DNA of 64,000 nt from assembly GCF_018882405.1 (NCBI RefSeq), contig NZ_JACVOO010000009.1, forward strand, positions 1-64,000, in the 5' to 3' direction. Shown one piece after another: positions 49,899 to 63,344 of this stretch (within the stretch, counting starts at the first letter, position 1; each line of letters begins with the position of its first letter). The DNA is from Polynucleobacter sp. 31A-FELB (GTDB taxonomy: Bacteria; Pseudomonadota; Gammaproteobacteria; Burkholderiales; Burkholderiaceae). Both the position numbers and the translations under genes were made by a program. The notes under the pieces are model-generated. The model saw nothing but the letters and a program-made list of their open reading frames with translations. It was not told the DNA's origin and made no database searches.

Positions 49899-51758
49899 AT
49901 GAATCGCTACCCTCTCTGGAAATACATAGTCATCCTCTTTGCATTATTAATTGGAGGACTATATTCATTACCCAATTTCTACGGAGAGGCTCCAGCGGTT
50001 CAAGTCTCGTCCGCCAAACCAACCATCAAGGTTGATTTGGCGACACAGTCTCGAGTCGAAAAGATTCTGACTGATGGCAACATTAGCAATACCGGCATCT
50101 TCTTTGAATCCGCAGGCAATGTAGGTTCAATCAAAATTCGTTTTAACAACACCGACATTCAATTACGTGCCCGCGACTTGCTGCAACAAAAGTTGAATAT
50201 CGATCAGAACGAACCCAATTTCACAGTTGCATTAAATCTACTCTCCAATACTCCGAGTTGGTTGAATGCACTCAATGCTTTACCAATGCCACTGGGTCTT
50301 GACTTGCGTGGCGGCGTTTACTTCTTGCTGCAAGTGGACATGAAGGGCGCAGTTCAAAAGAAGGTGACTTCTTTAGCAACCGATATTCGTAGCCAGTTAC
50401 GCGACAAATCAATTCGCCAGCAAGGTATTGAGCGCGGCCAGGACACCATCACCCTGACTTTCGGCAGCATTGAAGACGCAGAAAAGGCACGCTCTGTTTT
50501 AATGACTAGCCAGCCTGAACTCATTTGGCAAATTAAGCCTACCGGCCTGTCTCCTAAGTTGGTCGGCGAATTTAAACCTACTGCCTTGAAAGAAATTCAA
50601 GACAACGCCGTAAAACAAAATATCGTCACACTGAATAAACGCGTAAATGAATTGGCCGTTAAAGAACCAGTGATTCAACAACAAGGCGCTGAACGCATTG
50701 TTGTTCAGTTACCAGGCGTGCAAGATACTGCACGCGCCAAAGATATTATTGGTCGTACTGCAACTCTTGAGTCCAGACTAGCTGACCCAATTGTTTCTAC
50801 GATTGCGATTGGTGAGACTCCACCTCCAGGCATGGATGTATTCCGCTTTGGCGAAACACGCCAAGGTGTATTCAAAAAATCCGTCATTTTCAGCGGCGAT
50901 CGTATTACCGATGCGAGCGCTGGCTTCGATCAAAACCAACGTCCTGCTGTCAATATCTCCTTAGATGCTGCTGGTGGTCGCGTGATGCAAGAAGTAACTC
51001 GTGAAAATATTGGCAAGCCAATGGGCATGATCTTGTTTGAAAAAGGCAAAGGTGAGGTTCTCACGATTGCTACCATTCAAGGCGAGTTCGGATCTAAATT
51101 CCAGATCACTGGTCAACCAACTACCGAGAGTGCAAATGACTTAGCCCTCTTGTTACGCGCAGGTTCACTTGCAGCCCCAATGGAAATCATTGAAGAGCGC
51201 ACCATTGGACCAAGCCTTGGCGCAGAAAATATTGAGAAGGGCTTCAAATCCCTCATCATTGGTTTTGCAGCAATCTCTGTCTTCATGATTGCCTACTACC
51301 TCTTATTTGGCACTTTCTCAGTGGTAGCTTTGGCAGTGAACTTGCTACTCTTGATTTCTGTGTTGTCGATGTTGCAAGCCACTTTAACTCTGCCAGGTAT
51401 CGCTGCGATGGCCTTGGCGCTGGGTATGGCGATTGATTCCAACGTCTTGATTAACGAACGTATTCGTGAGGAGCTGCGCAATGGTGCCGCTCCGCAAACG
51501 GCGATCGCTGTTGGCTTTGATAAAGCTTGGGCAACCATCTTAGATTCAAACGTCACCACCTTAATTGCCGGCTTGGCGTTGTTGGCATTTGGCTCAGGCC
51601 CAATCAAAGGCTTTGCGGTAGTACATTGCCTTGGTATTTTGACTTCAATGTTTTCAGCAGTCTTTTTCTCACGTGGCCTGGTTAACCTCTGGTACGGCAG
51701 AGGTAAAAAAGTTCAGAAACTCGCTATCGGCCAAGTTTGGCGTCCACAGGAGAAATAA
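49899..51758 (+). CDS. secD: Protein translocase subunit SecD
   Basis: SecD, with SecF, uses the proton gradient to pull translocating proteins into the periplasm. The 619-residue protein has one N-terminal helix (about 7-25), a large periplasmic domain with PMPLGLDLRGGVYFLLQVD and NKRVNELAVKEPVIQQQGAERI, and a C-terminal block of five helices including SLGAENIEKGF and the proton-path region AMALALGMAIDSNVLINERIREEL. The secF start follows its stop by 3 bases. Confidence 0.97.
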   Translation: MNRYPLWKYIVILFALLIGGLYSLPNFYGEAPAVQVSSAKPTIKVDLATQSRVEKILTDGNISNTGIFFESAGNVGSIKIRFNNTDIQLRARDLLQQKLNIDQNEPNFTVALNLLSNTPSWLNALNALPMPLGLDLRGGVYFLLQVDMKGAVQKKVTSLATDIRSQLRDKSIRQQGIERGQDTITLTFGSIEDAEKARSVLMTSQPELIWQIKPTGLSPKLVGEFKPTALKEIQDNAVKQNIVTLNKRVNELAVKEPVIQQQGAERIVVQLPGVQDTARAKDIIGRTATLESRLADPIVSTIAIGETPPPGMDVFRFGETRQGVFKKSVIFSGDRITDASAGFDQNQRPAVNISLDAAGGRVMQEVTRENIGKPMGMILFEKGKGEVLTIATIQGEFGSKFQITGQPTTESANDLALLLRAGSLAAPMEIIEERTIGPSLGAENIEKGFKSLIIGFAAISVFMIAYYLLFGTFSVVALAVNLLLLISVLSMLQATLTLPGIAAMALALGMAIDSNVLINERIREELRNGAAPQTAIAVGFDKAWATILDSNVTTLIAGLALLAFGSGPIKGFAVVHCLGILTSMFSAVFFSRGLVNLWYGRGKKVQKLAIGQVWRPQEK

Positions 51759-51761
51759 GCC

Positions 51762-52736
51762 ATGGAATTTTTCCGGATCAAAAAAGACATTCCCTTTATG
51801 CGCCATGCATTGGCGCTCAATGCGGTTTCTCTAATTACCTTCTTAGCTGCTGTTTTCTTCCTCTGGCATAACGGACTTCATCTATCGATTGAGTTCACAG
51901 GCGGTACGGTGATGGAGGTTTCTTACCCCCAGACAGCCCCTTTAGATTCCATTAGGTCAAATGTAGAAAAGTTAGGTTACGCAGATACCCAGATTCAGAA
52001 CTTTGGTAGCTCACGCGATGTGATGATTCGCCTACCGCTACAAAAAGATGCTGAAGGAAAAATGATTTCCTCTGCGGATCAAAGTGCAGCAGTGATGAAG
52101 GCGCTTGAACCAGCAACTTCCGGTGTGAAGTTGCAACGTGTTGAGTTCGTAGGTCCACAGGTTGGGCGTGAGCTGGCAATAGACGGATTGATGGCGCTGC
52201 TATTTGTGATCATTGGCATCGTGGTTTACCTCTCTTTCCGTTTTGAGTGGAAATTTGCTGTCGCCGGCATCATTGCGAACTTGCATGACATTGTGATCAT
52301 TCTTGGCTTCTTCGCCTTCTTCCAGTGGGAGTTCTCACTCTCCGTATTAGCTGCAGTATTGGCGGTATTGGGCTACTCAGTTAACGAGTCCGTGGTGATC
52401 TTTGACCGTATTCGCGAAAACTTCCGCAAATACCGCAAGATGAATACCCGCGAGATTATTGATAATGCGATTACCAGCACCATCAGCCGTACCGTGATTA
52501 CTCACGGTAGTACTGAGATGATGGTTTTGGCTATGTTGATTTTTGGTGGCCCTACCCTTTTCTACTTTGCCTTAGCGCTCACCATTGGTATCTTGTTCGG
52601 CATTTACTCTTCAGTGTTCGTGGCAGCAGCTCTAGCGATGTGGCTTGGAGTAACTCGCGAGGATTTGGTTAAGGGTGAACGCAAGCCTGAAGACACAAGC
52701 CGCAATGATGACCCAAACTTCGGGGCGCAGGTTTAA
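51762..52736 (+). CDS. secF: Protein translocase subunit SecF
   Basis: SecF pairs with SecD. The 324 residues have an N-terminal helix (HALALNAVSLITFLAAVFFLW), the SecF motif LSIEFTGGTVMEV, VEFVGPQVGRELA, and a membrane block with AAVLAVLGYSVNESVVIFDRIREN. GGAGAA lies just before its start at the end of secD. It converges on waaA with only a weak AT-rich hairpin between. Confidence 0.97.
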   Translation: MEFFRIKKDIPFMRHALALNAVSLITFLAAVFFLWHNGLHLSIEFTGGTVMEVSYPQTAPLDSIRSNVEKLGYADTQIQNFGSSRDVMIRLPLQKDAEGKMISSADQSAAVMKALEPATSGVKLQRVEFVGPQVGRELAIDGLMALLFVIIGIVVYLSFRFEWKFAVAGIIANLHDIVIILGFFAFFQWEFSLSVLAAVLAVLGYSVNESVVIFDRIRENFRKYRKMNTREIIDNAITSTISRTVITHGSTEMMVLAMLIFGGPTLFYFALALTIGILFGIYSSVFVAAALAMWLGVTREDLVKGERKPEDTSRNDDPNFGAQV

Positions 52737-52761
52737 GGTTTAAGTTTTAAGTTTTAACTGA

Positions 52762-56229
<3,468 letters not shown>

Positions 56230-56233
56230 ATCC

Positions 56234-57349
56234 CTAGGCGGAAATAATGCCGCCGCCTAAGCAAATATCACCGTCGTACAAAACGGCAGACTGGCCAGGG
56301 GTGACCGCCCACTGAGCCTCCGGAAAAGCCAGTTCAAAACTGAGAGGCCCTTCCAATCCTGTTGCAAGTGAGCATGCAGAGTCTGATTGACGATAACGGG
56401 TTTTTGCTGAATATTGTCCTGGCGCAGGAGCTGCACCGGCAACCCAACTAGCATCAATCGCAGATAACTGATTAGCTAGTAACCATGGGTGCTCATGGCC
56501 TTGGGCAACATACAGAGTGTTGTTAGCAACATCTTTACGTGCCACATACCAAGCATCGCCATTGCCATCTTGGCTACCGCCCAGGCCAATCCCTTTACGC
56601 TGTCCCAGGGTAAAGAAGGCAAGCCCCATATGCTCTCCAACCGTTTTACCCTCTGGGGTTTTGATGGGGCCCGGAGTACGTGGCAGGTAGCGGTTTAAGA
56701 ATTCTCGGAAAGGGCGCTCACCAATAAAGCAAATTCCCGTGGAATCTTTTTTACGTGCATTGTGCAAACCAATTTGCTCGGCAATCTTTCGTACTTCCGT
56801 CTTTGGAATCTCCCCCAAAGGAAAAAGCACATTTGCCAATTGGCTTTGGCTTAAGCGGTGCAAGAAATAACTTTGGTCTTTACTAGCGTCCAATGCCTTT
56901 AATAATTGCACTCGACCACCTTCATGTCGAACCCGCGCATAGTGGCCCGTGGCGATAGCATCTGCGCCCAAACTCATGGCGTGATCTAAAAAGGCTTTGA
57001 ACTTAATTTCTGCATTGCACAAAACATCGGGATTTGGTGTCCTGCCAGCAGCATATTCCCGCAAGAACTCGGCAAAAACACGCTCGCGGTACTCAGCAGC
57101 AAAATTGACGGCCTCGACATCAATGCCAATCATGTCAGCCACGGAAACGACATCTAGCCAATCCTGGCGTGCGGAGCAATATTCATCGCTATCGTCATCT
57201 TCCCAATTTTTCATGAAAAGGCCAATTACTTCATAGCCTTGCTGCTTGAGCATCCATGCCGCAACAGACGAATCCACCCCTCCAGACATGCCAACGACGA
57301 CTTTGGATGGTTTTGAGGCCGGTATTGCGGAAGAATTGAGCGGGATCAT
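56234..57349 (-). CDS. mnmA: tRNA-specific 2-thiouridylase MnmA
   Basis: MnmA thiolates U34 in tRNAs for Lys, Glu and Gln. The 371 residues have the PP-loop [26 protein letters not shown], the first catalytic cysteine in [12 protein letters not shown], the second in [13 protein letters not shown], and [17 protein letters not shown] 57349 is preferred; ATG 57388 would add 13 unlikely residues, and neither has a clear ribosome site. It is divergent from the pnt operon. Confidence 0.95.
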   Translation of the reverse strand: MIPLNSSAIPASKPSKVVVGMSGGVDSSVAAWMLKQQGYEVIGLFMKNWEDDDSDEYCSARQDWLDVVSVADMIGIDVEAVNFAAEYRERVFAEFLREYAAGRTPNPDVLCNAEIKFKAFLDHAMSLGADAIATGHYARVRHEGGRVQLLKALDASKDQSYFLHRLSQSQLANVLFPLGEIPKTEVRKIAEQIGLHNARKKDSTGICFIGERPFREFLNRYLPRTPGPIKTPEGKTVGEHMGLAFFTLGQRKGIGLGGSQDGNGDAWYVARKDVANNTLYVAQGHEHPWLLANQLSAIDASWVAGAAPAPGQYSAKTRYRQSDSACSLATGLEGPLSFELAFPEAQWAVTPGQSAVLYDGDICLGGGIISA

Positions 57350-57524
57350 CAAAAAATGCGAGAATTCAATATAAGCTGAAAACCCCATTGTAGAAGTCTT
57401 CCTTCAAACTTACCAAGATTCGAAGGAATGCCAAACGAATGGTGATCAGGGTAAATAGATAGGTAGTTGTTGACCTATTTAACTAAAATAGATTTTTCGA
57501 AAAATTTGCATTTGGAGACATGCC

Positions 57525-58655
57525 ATGCGCATAGGCGTACCGCTAGAAATCAGACCCGGGGAAACTCGCGTTGCCGCGACACCAGAAACCGTAAAGAAAC
57601 TGATTGGCCAAGGCCACACAGTCGTTATTCAAAAGGATGCAGGTGTTAAAGCCAGCCAACCAGATTCTGCCTATGAAGCAGTTGGCGCAACCATTGGAAG
57701 CGCAGCTGACGCCTTTGGGGCGGAGATCGTTCTCAAGGTGCGCGCGCCTGAAGCTGCAGAGCTCAAGCAAATTAAATCTGGCAGCGTGCTCATTGGCATG
57801 CTCGATCCATTTGATAGCGACAATATTGCCGCCATGGCTGCACAAGGTGTAACTGCATTCTCATTAGAAGCTGCCCCACGTACCACTCGTGCTCAAAGCA
57901 TGGACGTCCTGTCTTCACAAGCCAACATCGCTGGCTACAAAGCAGTGATGGTTGGTGCAAATGAATATCAACGCTTTATGCCAATGCTCATGACTGCAGC
58001 GGGAACTGTTAAAGCAGCACGTGTACTAATCTTGGGTGCTGGTGTTGCCGGCCTCCAAGCTATCGCGACTGCGAAGCGTTTAGGCGCCGTCATCGAAGCG
58101 TCTGATGTGCGCCCTGCTGCCAAAGAGCAAATTGAATCTCTCGGCGCCAAGTTTGTTGACGTGCCTTATGAAACAGATGAAGAGCGTGAAATTGCTCAAG
58201 GTGTTGGAGGCTATGCCCGTCCAATGCCAGAAGCTTGGATGAAGCGTCAAGCAGCCTTAGTTGCAGAGCGTGCTCAACAAGCTGACATCGTGATTACTAC
58301 CGCCTTGATTCCAGGTCGCAAACCGCCAGTTTTACTGCACAGCGACACCGTTGCTAATATGAAACCAGGCTCTATCGTGATCGACTTAGCAGCTGGTCGC
58401 GGTGATAACGGTTCAGGTAACTGCCCTTTGACAGAGGCAGACAAGATTGTTGAAAAGAATGGTGTGAAGATCATTGGTTACACCAACCTTGCAAGTATGG
58501 TGGCTGCAGATGCCTCCGCCCTCTACGCACGCAACTTGCTCGACTTCATGAAACTCATCGTTGATGCAGAAGCGAAATTAGTTATCCCAACTGATGATGA
58601 CATCGTAACTGCCTGCCTCATGTGTCGTGATGGCCAAGCCGTCCGTAAAAACTAA
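57525..58655 (+). CDS. pntAA: NAD(P) transhydrogenase subunit alpha, part 1 (NAD-binding)
   Basis: This is the soluble NAD(H)-binding dI domain of the proton-pumping transhydrogenase, which makes NADPH from NADH. The 376 residues start MRIGVPLEIRPGETRVAATPETV and contain RAQSMDVLSSQANIAGYKAV and the Rossmann loop LILGAGVAGLQAIATAKRLGA. The alpha subunit is split into two genes here, as in Rhodospirillum, rather than fused as in E. coli. TTGGAGA precedes the ATG. It is first of three genes. Confidence 0.95.
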   Translation: MRIGVPLEIRPGETRVAATPETVKKLIGQGHTVVIQKDAGVKASQPDSAYEAVGATIGSAADAFGAEIVLKVRAPEAAELKQIKSGSVLIGMLDPFDSDNIAAMAAQGVTAFSLEAAPRTTRAQSMDVLSSQANIAGYKAVMVGANEYQRFMPMLMTAAGTVKAARVLILGAGVAGLQAIATAKRLGAVIEASDVRPAAKEQIESLGAKFVDVPYETDEEREIAQGVGGYARPMPEAWMKRQAALVAERAQQADIVITTALIPGRKPPVLLHSDTVANMKPGSIVIDLAAGRGDNGSGNCPLTEADKIVEKNGVKIIGYTNLASMVAADASALYARNLLDFMKLIVDAEAKLVIPTDDDIVTACLMCRDGQAVRKN

Positions 58656-58679
58656 TAAAGAATTTTCAAAGGAAACATC

Positions 58680-59018
58680 ATGGATCTCGCTGCGTTTCAA
58701 AGCATCCTCACAGTCCAAAACATCACCGTGTTTGTATTGGCCATTTTTGTTGGCTATCACGTAGTTTGGAATGTGACACCCGCACTTCACACTCCACTCA
58801 TGGCTGTTACTAATGCTATTTCTGGAATCATTATTGTTGGTGCCCTACTTCAAACCGAAGTAATTGGTGGCGATGAGATCACCCTCACCAGCATCATTGG
58901 TGCAGTGGCAGTCTTCTTAGCCTCAATCAATATTTTTGGTGGCTTTATGGTCACCCGTCGCATGCTTGAGATGTTCAAGAAAAAAGCTCCTAAGGCTGAC
59001 GCGGCTGGAACTAAATAA
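58680..59018 (+). CDS. pntAB: NAD(P) transhydrogenase subunit alpha, part 2 (membrane)
   Basis: A 112-residue membrane piece of the alpha subunit with about three to four helices ([65 protein letters not shown]). With PntB it forms the proton channel. It starts 24 bases after pntAA with AAAGGAAA as ribosome site. Confidence 0.95.
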   Translation: MDLAAFQSILTVQNITVFVLAIFVGYHVVWNVTPALHTPLMAVTNAISGIIIVGALLQTEVIGGDEITLTSIIGAVAVFLASINIFGGFMVTRRMLEMFKKKAPKADAAGTK

Positions 59019-59050
59019 AACTAGAACAAGATCTTATAGAGACCACAATA

Positions 59051-60418
59051 ATGTCAAACATAACAGCGATTTCCTATCTCATTTCATCGGTGCTTTTCAT
59101 CCTCGCCCTGCGTGGATTGTCATCACCAACAACCTCACGTCAAGGTAATACCTTTGGCATGATCGGTATGTTGCTTGCCGTGATCACCACCTTCATGATT
59201 CCTGACTTTAAGCCAGTCTTCTCTTTAATCATTGGCGCAATTGTTGGCGGCGCAATCATCGGAACACTCGCAGCTAAGCGTGTACAGATGACCAAGATGC
59301 CTGAGCTCGTAGCGCTCATGCACTCCTTTGTTGGTTTGTCAGCAGTGTTGATTGCGATTGCGGCGGTATACAACCCTGCCCATGACCACACTGGCGCGCA
59401 AAAGATTGAGCTCTTTATTGGCGCATTTATTGGTGCAATTACCTTTACAGCTTCCGTCATCGCCTTCGGAAAACTCTCCGGCAAAGTTAGCGGTAAGCCA
59501 GTAACTTTTGCTGGTCAGCATTTGCTCAATCTCATCCTTGCGATTGGCATGGTTTCTGGTGGCGTCATGTACTTCATGACAGGAAGCCACGAAGCATTCT
59601 TAGTAATGTGTGCAATCGCATTGGTATTGGGTGTGACTTTGATCATCCCAATCGGTGGCGCAGATATGCCAGTCGTTGTATCCATGCTCAACAGCTATTC
59701 TGGTTGGGCGGCTGCAGGTATTGGTTTCACATTGAACAATCCAGTATTGATTATTGCCGGTGCTTGCGTAGGTTCTTCTGGTGCAATTCTGTCTTACATC
59801 ATGTGTAAGGCGATGAACCGCTCCATCTTGGCAGTATTGCTTGGTGGCTTTGGTGCTGAAGCCTCTGCTGGTGGTGCTGATGATGGCGGTCCAAAGAACT
59901 ACAAAACTGGCTCCCCAGAAGATGCAGCTTTCCTAATGGAGAATGCGGACACTGTTGTGATTGTTCCTGGCTACGGCTTGGCAGTTGCCCGCGCTCAACA
60001 CGCTCTGAAAGAATTGACAGAGAAGCTCACTCACCATGGCGTCACCGTGAAGTACGCGATTCACCCGGTGGCAGGTCGCATGCCTGGTCACATGAACGTT
60101 CTCTTGGCTGAAGCTGAAGTTCCATACGATCAAGTTTTTGAAATGGAAGATATCAATAGTGATTTCGGTCAAGCTGATGTGGTGCTAGTGCTTGGTGCAA
60201 ACGACGTGGTGAATCCTGCTGCTCGCACTCCTGGCAGCCCAATCTTCGGTATGCCGATTTTGGAAGCCTTTAAGGCAAAAACGATTATCGTGAATAAACG
60301 TTCGATGGCTGCAGGCTATGCAGGCCTTGATAACGAACTCTTCTATATGGATAAAACCATGATGGTCTTCGGTGATGCGAAGAAAGTTGTGGAAGATATG
60401 GTCAAGTCTGTCAGCTAA
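59051..60418 (+). CDS. pntB: NAD(P) transhydrogenase subunit beta
   Basis: PntB holds the remaining proton-channel helices and the NADP(H)-binding dIII domain. The 455-residue protein has about nine helices in the first 260 residues, including PELVALMHSFVGLSAVLIAIA and MPVVVSMLNSYSGWAAAGIGF. The C-terminal domain contains VIVPGYGLAVARAQHALKEL, HPVAGRMPGHMNVLLAEAEVPYD and NKRSMAAGYAGLDNELFY. A strong terminator follows at 60455. Confidence 0.97.
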   Translation: MSNITAISYLISSVLFILALRGLSSPTTSRQGNTFGMIGMLLAVITTFMIPDFKPVFSLIIGAIVGGAIIGTLAAKRVQMTKMPELVALMHSFVGLSAVLIAIAAVYNPAHDHTGAQKIELFIGAFIGAITFTASVIAFGKLSGKVSGKPVTFAGQHLLNLILAIGMVSGGVMYFMTGSHEAFLVMCAIALVLGVTLIIPIGGADMPVVVSMLNSYSGWAAAGIGFTLNNPVLIIAGACVGSSGAILSYIMCKAMNRSILAVLLGGFGAEASAGGADDGGPKNYKTGSPEDAAFLMENADTVVIVPGYGLAVARAQHALKELTEKLTHHGVTVKYAIHPVAGRMPGHMNVLLAEAEVPYDQVFEMEDINSDFGQADVVLVLGANDVVNPAARTPGSPIFGMPILEAFKAKTIIVNKRSMAAGYAGLDNELFYMDKTMMVFGDAKKVVEDMVKSVS

Positions 60419-60454
60419 TGCAGATAAACTGAAGATGTCACGATAGTGAATCAG

Positions 60455-60488
60455 AATGGCTAGTAAAAATTTACTAGCCATTTTTTTA
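60455..60488 (+). terminator. Terminator of the pnt operon
   Basis: AATGGCTAGTAAA-AA-TTTACTAGCCATT followed by a T-run reaching 60487. The T-run ends immediately before an ATG at 60488 that is in frame with the following cupin gene. Confidence 0.9.
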
Positions 60489-60511
60489 TGCCAGATGCCA
60501 AGAAAGATCTC

Positions 60512-60958
60512 ATGTGCTCACTCAAGTACCTCATAATTACCTTTGTATTATTGCTATCTCAGCATGCTCATGCTGATGACAATCGAAAGCACTATTACAC
60601 CGATATCCCAGGCATTGAAGCTAATGTTCTAATCAAAACTACAACATCATGGAATGGTGCCAAGCTACCCGCATATGGGGAAGGTCAACCTGAAATCACC
60701 ATCATCCGATATAGATTTGCACCGGGCGCATCAATACCAATGCATATGCACCCAGTCATTAATGCTGGCGTTTTACCTCAGGGTGAGCTACAAATCTTTA
60801 CAAAAACTGGTGAAAAGATAGCCCTCAAATCCGGTGAGCCACTGGTTGAACTCTTTAAAGAATGGCACTACGGCTTAAACCCAGGGACCGAACCAGTTGA
60901 CTTAATTGTTGTCTATGCGGGAACGGTTGGAAGCCCTCTGACTATTCGTGAGAAGTAG
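60512..60958 (+). CDS. Secreted cupin-domain protein
   Basis: From ATG 60512 the product has 148 residues: a signal peptide (MCSLKYLIITFVLLLSQHAHA, cleaved before DD) and a single cupin barrel with the metal-type motif FAPGASIPMHMHPVINAGVLPQGE, then a second cupin motif around FKEWHYGLNPGTEPVDLIVVYAG. The function is unknown; small exported cupins of this sort are widespread. AGAAAG upstream favours 60512; an earlier in-frame ATG at 60488 directly abuts the pnt terminator T-run. It converges on groEL, with a shared terminator between. Confidence 0.85.
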   Translation: MCSLKYLIITFVLLLSQHAHADDNRKHYYTDIPGIEANVLIKTTTSWNGAKLPAYGEGQPEITIIRYRFAPGASIPMHMHPVINAGVLPQGELQIFTKTGEKIALKSGEPLVELFKEWHYGLNPGTEPVDLIVVYAGTVGSPLTIREK

Positions 60959-60986
60959 GCTTAGCAATCAATCTGATTCAGTAATA

Positions 60987-61018
60987 AAAAACGCCTGGTC
61001 TTTTGAACCAGGCGTTTT
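60987..61018. terminator. Bidirectional terminator between the cupin gene and groEL
   Basis: AAAACGCCTGGT-CTTTTGA-ACCAGGCGTTTT, a 12-base perfect stem with A/T runs at both ends, located between the converging stop codons. Confidence 0.92.
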
Positions 61019-61056
61019 AGTTTCTACAGCCAGATAGCTGAGGAAATTTGCAGCAA

Positions 61057-62724
<1,668 letters not shown>

Positions 62725-62735
62725 TTAGGTACCGA

Positions 62736-63026
62736 TTACTTCTGTACAACAGCCATGATGTCTTCTTCGCGCATTACGAGAAGCTCGTCGCTGCCGACCT
62801 TAACTGTTTGACCTGCATATTTGCCGAATAACACGCGATCGCCAACTTTGACGTCTGGTGCATTCAACTTGCCGCTGTCATCACGTTTGCCTGGACCAAC
62901 TGCCAATACTTCGCCTTGATCTGGCTTTTCAGCAGCAGCGTCCGGAATGATGATTCCAGAGGCAGTTTTTGATTCTTGATCTAAACGTTTAATGATTACG
63001 CGATCATGTAAAGGACGCAGATTCAT
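62736..63026 (-). CDS. groES: Co-chaperonin GroES
   Basis: GroES caps the GroEL ring. The 96 residues start [29 protein letters not shown], with the mobile loop at about 17-32, and contain [30 protein letters not shown] precedes the ATG. Its leader of about 110 bases begins at the CIRCE element at 63136-63162. Confidence 0.98.
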   Translation of the reverse strand: MNLRPLHDRVIIKRLDQESKTASGIIIPDAAAEKPDQGEVLAVGPGKRDDSGKLNAPDVKVGDRVLFGKYAGQTVKVGSDELLVMREEDIMAVVQK

Positions 63027-63135
63027 TCCTTCTCCTATGTTAGTAAGTGTTAACTAATTAAAAAACCAATATAAATCAATGTGTTGCAATCTCTTAACAC
63101 GAAGGCAATAAGCTTTTCAGCTGAATAAGCCTGTT

Positions 63136-63162
63136 TTAGCACTCGCGTGTAGTGAGTGCTGA
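63136..63162 (-). promoter_or_regulatory. CIRCE element, operator for HrcA, upstream of groES
   Basis: TTAGCACTC-N9-GAGTGCTGA differs by one base from the CIRCE consensus (TTAGCACTC-N9-GAGTGCTAA). It lies just downstream of the -10 box, so bound HrcA would block transcription. The HrcA gene itself is in this window at 23834-24856. Confidence 0.95.
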
Positions 63163-63191
63163 TTATATAGGTCTGATTCCAGGGATTTCAA
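63162..63191 (-). promoter_or_regulatory. Sigma-70-type promoter of groES-groEL
   Basis: On the minus strand TTGAAA (63191-63186) is followed after 18 bases by TATAAT (63167-63162). The -10 box touches the CIRCE element. The -35 reads CTTGAAA, as in heat-shock promoters, but there is no CCCCAT -10 element, so sigma-32 control is not evident here. Confidence 0.75.
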
Positions 63192-63344
63192 GAGCAAATT
63201 CACCTTAAATTTCAAATGGGCATCCTGCACTTTCTATAATGGAGGCAGGCAAGTAGGGAGATTCCTACACATAAATAAGCCTTAAGCCCTTACCCCTCCA
63301 ATCTGTCCTGCCTAGACTGGCTATTCAATGATTGGAGAATGCTG
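63192..63344. other. Non-coding stretch between the groES promoter and the EAL-like gene
   Basis: No gene is seen. With 63027-63191 it makes up the 318-base divergent region, whose groES side holds the leader, CIRCE and promoter. The EAL-side promoter could not be assigned with confidence. Confidence 0.5.
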
